This document shows positions 60,051 to 64,000 of a stretch of 64,000 nt of DNA, in pieces. A model generated the notes under the pieces. That model did not search any database. It saw nothing but the letters and a program-made list of their open reading frames with translations, and was not told the DNA's origin. Numbering within the stretch: position 1 is the stretch's first letter; every line of letters starts with the position of its first letter. This DNA is from Isoetes taiwanensis. Lineage: Eukaryota > Streptophyta > Lycopodiopsida > Isoetales > Isoetaceae. The translations under genes and the position numbers were made by a program. Location: the NCBI GenBank assembly GCA_021234155.1, contig JAJEKV010000060.1:4798323-4862322 (forward strand), read 5' to 3'.

Positions 60051-60384
60051 CTCCCATATATTTACAATATTATGATAGTATGTTATGTCACATTTTGTAA
60101 AGATAATGCTATCGGAGGCTAAAATCAATACAACAATTCTAAAGCATACCTTTTATTAAAATACTATACAAGTACCCAATGTTGGCTATCTTTTTGGGTA
60201 CTTTTGTGGTTTTGTATACTTGTAAAGGCACGTCCTAACATGCTTTTACCCCTAAATTGTATTCCCCCATAATTTAGTTCAAGAATTGAATATAGATCCA
60301 ATCGAAACTCATTTGACTGGATAATGTCATTATGTAGATTTAGTTCCTTTGCTGATTGCAAAGTCCCTAACTTTTGTTCTTTAA

Positions 60385-60830
60385 TCCTCTATGATCAGGG
60401 TGTTGGTGGAGTCAATACTTCTGTACGGAGTGGAAATATGGAGACCAGTCATATACTTACCACTTGGAAGGACTTGGAATGGATCCAAAAGGCCCTTTTA
60501 ACTCAAGCACTTGGAGTCAAATCCATGGTCCCATATCAAATTCTTCTGTAAGACTGGCTTTCTACCTCTACAACGAGCTGCTCTGGAACAACACATCATT
60601 TACTTGTAAAAAATGGTCAGCATGAGAGATTCTTGCCTTTCGAACCTCGTCTACAAAATGGCCATGGGTCCATAATGTCTTAAATCTTATCGTAAGAGAA
60701 ATGAGGCATCTGATTCTATAAAATTTGTAGGAAAAGGGATGCATATAGGTGCATAGCAATAAGGACCACAATTGGCTCAAACAATATCTAGAAGCATGTT
60801 GCCTAAGTAAACTTTGGGATAATAATGCTT
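60385..60830 (+). mobile_element. Fragment of the 38-kb-type LINE (plus), inverted relative to its neighbour
   Basis: The plus strand reads VLVESILLYGVEIWRPVI and, in other frames, LGVKSMVPYQILL, FLPLQRAALEQHIIYL and NLVYKMAMGP. These match VEPVLLYGVEVWGP, LGVKSTVSYQILL, FLLLQRAALDRHIVYF and NLAYIMAMGP of the 38-41 kb LINE. The last ~160 bp are also present, inverted, in the fragment at 59,870-60,030. Confidence 0.78.
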
Positions 60831-61530
60831 TTTTTTTTTTTGCATCAATAGTATATTCTGTATATCTGTGTAGTGACTTTTATCATATGTTTACCTTTGT
60901 ATATTTCTCTCAGTTTTTTGTTCTAACGAGTTATGGCATTTAGACAAGGATGAGAAACAACTGCAAGACTTCAAGACAAGATTTTGAGGTTGGAAATTCT
61001 TAGAAAGCAGAGGTAAATTTCATGAGGAGGTATATTAATTAGAATAGTGGATTTTCCAATATTTTTTTTTGCAGCTTGAGACAGAGAGCTCTATAAATTT
61101 CAGAGCTACTCCATAGCAAAGTGTAGCTTGAGGAGGAAAAAGGAAGAGTTTATTAGAAAAGAGCCAATTTGTTAAAGAGAATAACAAGTGGTTGTATAGA
61201 AGGCTTATGGGCTGGAACAAATTTGTTTTGAGATTGATATAATTTGGACTATAAAAGCAAGGTTATCCATTCGAAAGTGGTTGTAGAAAGCTCAAGATAC
61301 TAATTCTTTTAAGTTAACCTTTTGCCACGAGATAAGTCTACTTGGAGATGCTTATATAGATTTTGGAGACACTCAAGGCTAGGCTGTGCAGATTTCCAAA
61401 CATGAAGAGATGTTCTACAAAGCCAAATTGACAAAGTCGTTACAATCCCTCCTTGCAGATGATTATTGGCAAAAGAAGAAATTCCCCAACTAAAGAGGAC
61501 CTGTACCTGAGAAACCTGCCAGTAAAAGAA
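60831..61530. other. Spacer, no gene recognised
   Basis: It starts with a T-run (60,829-60,841). A minus-strand frame (61,309-61,563) is open and mildly LINE-like in composition, but has no motif I can defend. Confidence 0.35.
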
Positions 61531-61532
61531 TC

Positions 61533-61583
61533 GAATAGAATAGAATAGTTTTTTAGCGTCCACGGAGAATAGTTTTTAGAGAG
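61533..61583 (-). mobile_element. Minimal LINE-tail footprint between AGAATAGTTTTTAG repeats
   Basis: (GAATA)n is followed by TTTTTTAGCGTCCACGG, the same terminal string as the LINE ends at 38,365 and 58,635. AGAATAGTTTTTAG then repeats the left flank. Only about 10-17 bp of LINE are present. Confidence 0.5.
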
Positions 61584-62684
61584 TAAGATAGAGCTTGCTG
61601 TACGTACAATTTGCAAGCATGATCCAACTTATATTGTTGGTGGTAGTTGTTGGATTAGTAAGCAGTACAAGAACTTTAACCTTTATGGCAGATGCATATA
61701 TTTCTTCTGAGTATATTTTTGTATGTTTTTTATATTTACCCTAGTGGTGGCTTTAGAGTAAAGTTCTTAGCAGGGTAAGAATAAAATTTGTGATTTAGTA
61801 CATAAATCAGGCAATGCTGACATAAAGCATTCTTTCAGCATCATATGCTCATGATGCTGTGCAATTGCGATGAATATGTTGTCTTTAAGACACTAATGCC
61901 CATTTTATTCTTGTAACACTTCAATGAACAAAATATTGCCTAACTAGAAAGTTTAATTGAATTGCTGTGATGTATTTATAGTATTGGTTCAAAGTACCAT
62001 TTATAGCTCAAAATTAGAAGCAATCTTTGTGTATTTCTTTGCAATTTCTTTTTTGGAGTTCTTTGCAATGCATTTACAGGAAAATAGGTCCAATCACTTA
62101 TTGTTTATCTAAGTGTTGTTCCTACTACTAAATGCGGAGGATTCACCCTCCGTATTTGTAAATTAAATATGGATGTTAGCTAAACTTGATAGGTGAAGAC
62201 AAGTGGCAAACATGCCTTCCATAAACAAAAACCAAGTGTGTTAAAATCCACGTGGTAATGGTAAAAGCCCCATCAATTGACTTGCATTAATTGAGAATAC
62301 ATTTTGTATTAATTTGTATTAAGCATAAAATTATATAACTTTGAATTTTGTTAAAATCTCAAGGTTTAATATTCATTGGCCATATATCCAAGTTATAAGG
62401 AAGATATTTGCATCTTACCATGAAGATATTGATTTCCGTGTTGTTGCCACTATTGCAACTTTGTGTTAAAATATTCGCTCCATCAAATGGGTGCACAATG
62501 GATTTACAGATGCTGGTGTACTCTACTCTCAAAGACTAGGCTCCTTATAGTGAGTCGTGAGTCGAGAGAAGGATGGTCTCATAAATTCTCGTCTTCTAAT
62601 TCACTTCTAAAACATAGAGGAAAGGGATAAGAGAAAACGCCGCCGTGATAAATTTCTTGTGTGCAATAATAAGATTTACGTATA
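61584..62684. other. AT-rich spacer, no gene recognised
   Basis: No motif-bearing frame. A small dyad CGGAGG-attca-CCCTCCG lies near 62,141. Confidence 0.4.
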
Positions 62685-62789
62685 CAGGAATGGCAATCTA
62701 CTTGCCATTCCTGGGATGGAAACAGGGCGACGCGCGAAGCGCGGAGCCCTGTTGACATCCCAGGAATGGCAAGTAGATTGCCAATCCTG
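62685..62789. repeat. 105 bp near-perfect nested palindrome (fold-back MITE or hairpin)
   Basis: The left arm starts CAGGAATGGCAATCTACTTG and continues CCATTCCTGGGATG. The right arm is its inverse complement with about three mismatches over 44 bp. The ~17 bp loop (GACGCGCGAAGCGCGGA) contains its own small dyad. Each arm is itself palindromic: GGAATGGCAA-tctac-TTGCCATTCC. Flanks TTACGTATA and TAACGTGGA are imperfectly alike (6 of 9), so a decayed hAT- or Mutator-type target duplication is possible. A small-RNA precursor hairpin is the main alternative. Confidence 0.88.
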
Positions 62790-62824
62790 TAACGTGGAAG
62801 ACAGAGAGGTGCGATTCAGCAGCC

Positions 62825-62908
62825 CAGAATGCTGGGTAAAATCAGAGAATGTCGGGTAGAATCGCTGAATCGAAGGTAAACGCCGCAGAATGTGAGGTAA
62901 ACGCTGTT
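62825..62908. repeat. Short GAAT-GGGTA repeat cluster
   Basis: AGAATGCTGGGTAAAATC, AGAATGTCGGGTAGAATC, TGAATCGAAGGTAAACG and AGAATGTGAGGTAAACG follow one another. They resemble the motifs at 59,431-59,622. Confidence 0.65.
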
Positions 62909-63036
62909 CTTGCCGCAGTAAAAATCTCTGTGTCTGTGTTGGTTCTATCTGTTAACATTCCTGAAAAATAAAAGTGCCAAGTGGCACGGCGTGATAGGCG
63001 GATAGGGCTGAATTGCACCTATCTGTTTTTTACTTT

Positions 63037-63098
63037 GGACAGAAGGGCAAACATTTTATTGTTGTATGCTAAGATTTCCTTTGGACAGAAGGGCAAAC
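63037..63098. repeat. 24 bp direct repeat
   Basis: CTTTGGACAGAAGGGCAAAC followed by ATTT occurs twice, about 40 bp apart. Confidence 0.92.
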
Positions 63099-63374
63099 AT
63101 TTCATATATTTTCAATTGTTGACTTGTGGGCGAAGGGGTGAATATTCCATCCCACCCGCCATTAGCGGCCCACAGTCCACAGAGCAGGCCAAGCTTCATT
63201 GGCACGCCAATCTGACCCAGCATCCGATATGAAATTTTTTGTGTCCTGATTGCTCTGTAACCGACCAAAATTTTTGCACTTCAATCTTGGCAGTAAATGG
63301 GTTTTCTCCTGTTGCACGATCATGGCCCTGTTTATTCTAAAGCGCTTCCGAATCTTGAAGCTCACAGATGTTCA

Positions 63375-63853
63375 CAGCTATCAAAGAAAAGCCATTGTAT
63401 AAAAATGTTTCTTGAGTTTCCTACTAGTAAGATGTTATATTGCTCAAATACCATATTGTATCATCCAATAAAGAACCAGGACCATGGTCATTTGAGAGTG
63501 CAAAGAAATTTGGGAAAGTCCAGAACGGGGTACCATTGGAATCGTGAAGCTGCTGTTGTTGCCCCTGCTACTAAGGGTTCTGGGCAGGCTTTTCCAAGCC
63601 AGAACGGGTAAGAAATTCTAGTCTTTTTTACTTAGTCATTGGGCCTAAATTGAACAAGTTAAGTAAACAATATGCTGGAGATATGCTTGACATCCCCTGT
63701 TATGAATAGTTACCAATTGAATATGTAGGATTTTCGGTGATGCGAGAGCTGCCTCTGATTAAACAGCATAGCCACATTTTATCTAAGGCACTGGCTTTGT
63801 TGGTTAACAGGGGGGGGGGAGAAAGACCTAAACCAACATGTCCAAATCCAGAG
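63375..63853 (+). CDS. Two candidate exons of a plus-strand gene running off the window, function unknown
   Basis: Exon A is open from before 63,375 and ends CCAGAACGG|GTAAGA at 63,607. It reads NQDHGHLRVQRNLGKSRTGY, then HWNREAAVVAPATKGSGQ and AFPSQN. Exon B (63,811-63,853) has TTGGTTAACAG before it and CCAGAG|GTAAGA after it. In the phase left by exon A it reads GGGGERPKPTCPNPE without a stop. Two strong GTAAG donors, a good acceptor and a maintained frame support a real gene. A TTCACAG acceptor at about 63,376 is one possible start of exon A. I do not recognise the family, and the 3' part lies beyond 64,000. Confidence 0.45.
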
Positions 63854-64000
63854 GTAAGATTTATAGCTTTGTGATTTGAGATTGATTTTGTTGAATATTC
63901 AGCGGGAACTTGATATAAAGAAACATAATTATTCTTATTGTCAACAAGCAAATTCGGTTTCTATCTCTATCTCGCTTAATATGTCCTTGTATTTGAACAA

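Noticed and set aside
59690-60830. Single LINE insertion with a twin-priming 5' inversion
   Set aside because: The two inverted fragments share ~160 bp of the same LINE segment, whereas twin priming would split, not duplicate, the segment.

Overview
The window looks like nuclear DNA of a land plant with a large, repeat-rich genome. The evidence is a short-intron plant-type gene with a telo-box promoter, an En/Spm (CACTA) transposon, a chromodomain-bearing Ty3/gypsy retrotransposon, several plant-type LINEs and a Tourist-like MITE. I cannot name the species. There are no bacterial operons, rRNA genes or CRISPR arrays, and almost everything outside a few small host genes is decayed mobile DNA.

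Layout: (1) 1 to about 11,850 is a tandem array of about ten copies of a ~1.1 kb GC-rich unit, with a smaller ~300 bp segment amplified inside two copies. (2) About 12,965-25,243 is a degenerate CACTA transposon with its transposase on the minus strand. Its right terminus and GC-rich subterminal repeats are visible; its left terminus is not. A second 4,352 bp transposon (16,576-20,927, ends CACAAGG...CCTTGTG, 3 bp target duplication CAA) sits precisely inside the transposase reading frame. (3) 25.2-34.9 kb is AT-rich, with two copies of a ~305 bp dispersed repeat, a probable LINE 3' end and isolated exon-like segments. (4) 35,164-35,507 is an apparently intact three-exon gene for the 64-residue H/ACA snoRNP protein NOP10, with a palindromic telo-box promoter. 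(5) 37,235-37,616 is a Tourist-like MITE. (6) 38,365-41,110 is a minus-strand LINE. (7) About 41,385 to about 47,330 is a plus-strand Ty3/gypsy chromovirus with no visible 5' LTR. (8) About 47,340-56,971 is a second LINE whose endonuclease region is split by two head-to-tail units of an unusual element (47,989-53,400 and 53,403-54,177) with Helentron-like ends. (9) 57-64 kb holds LINE scraps, a 105 bp nested palindrome, and two candidate spliced host-gene fragments, at 57.8-58.1 kb (minus) and 63.4-63.9 kb (plus, running off the window).

The mobile-element reading frames are full of frameshifts and stops, and several stops fit C-to-T changes at CAG or CGA codons, as expected of old methylated transposons. 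The genes do not form a pathway. The biological interest lies in the nested insertions, the two elements with unusual termini, and the small spliced genes hidden among repeats.
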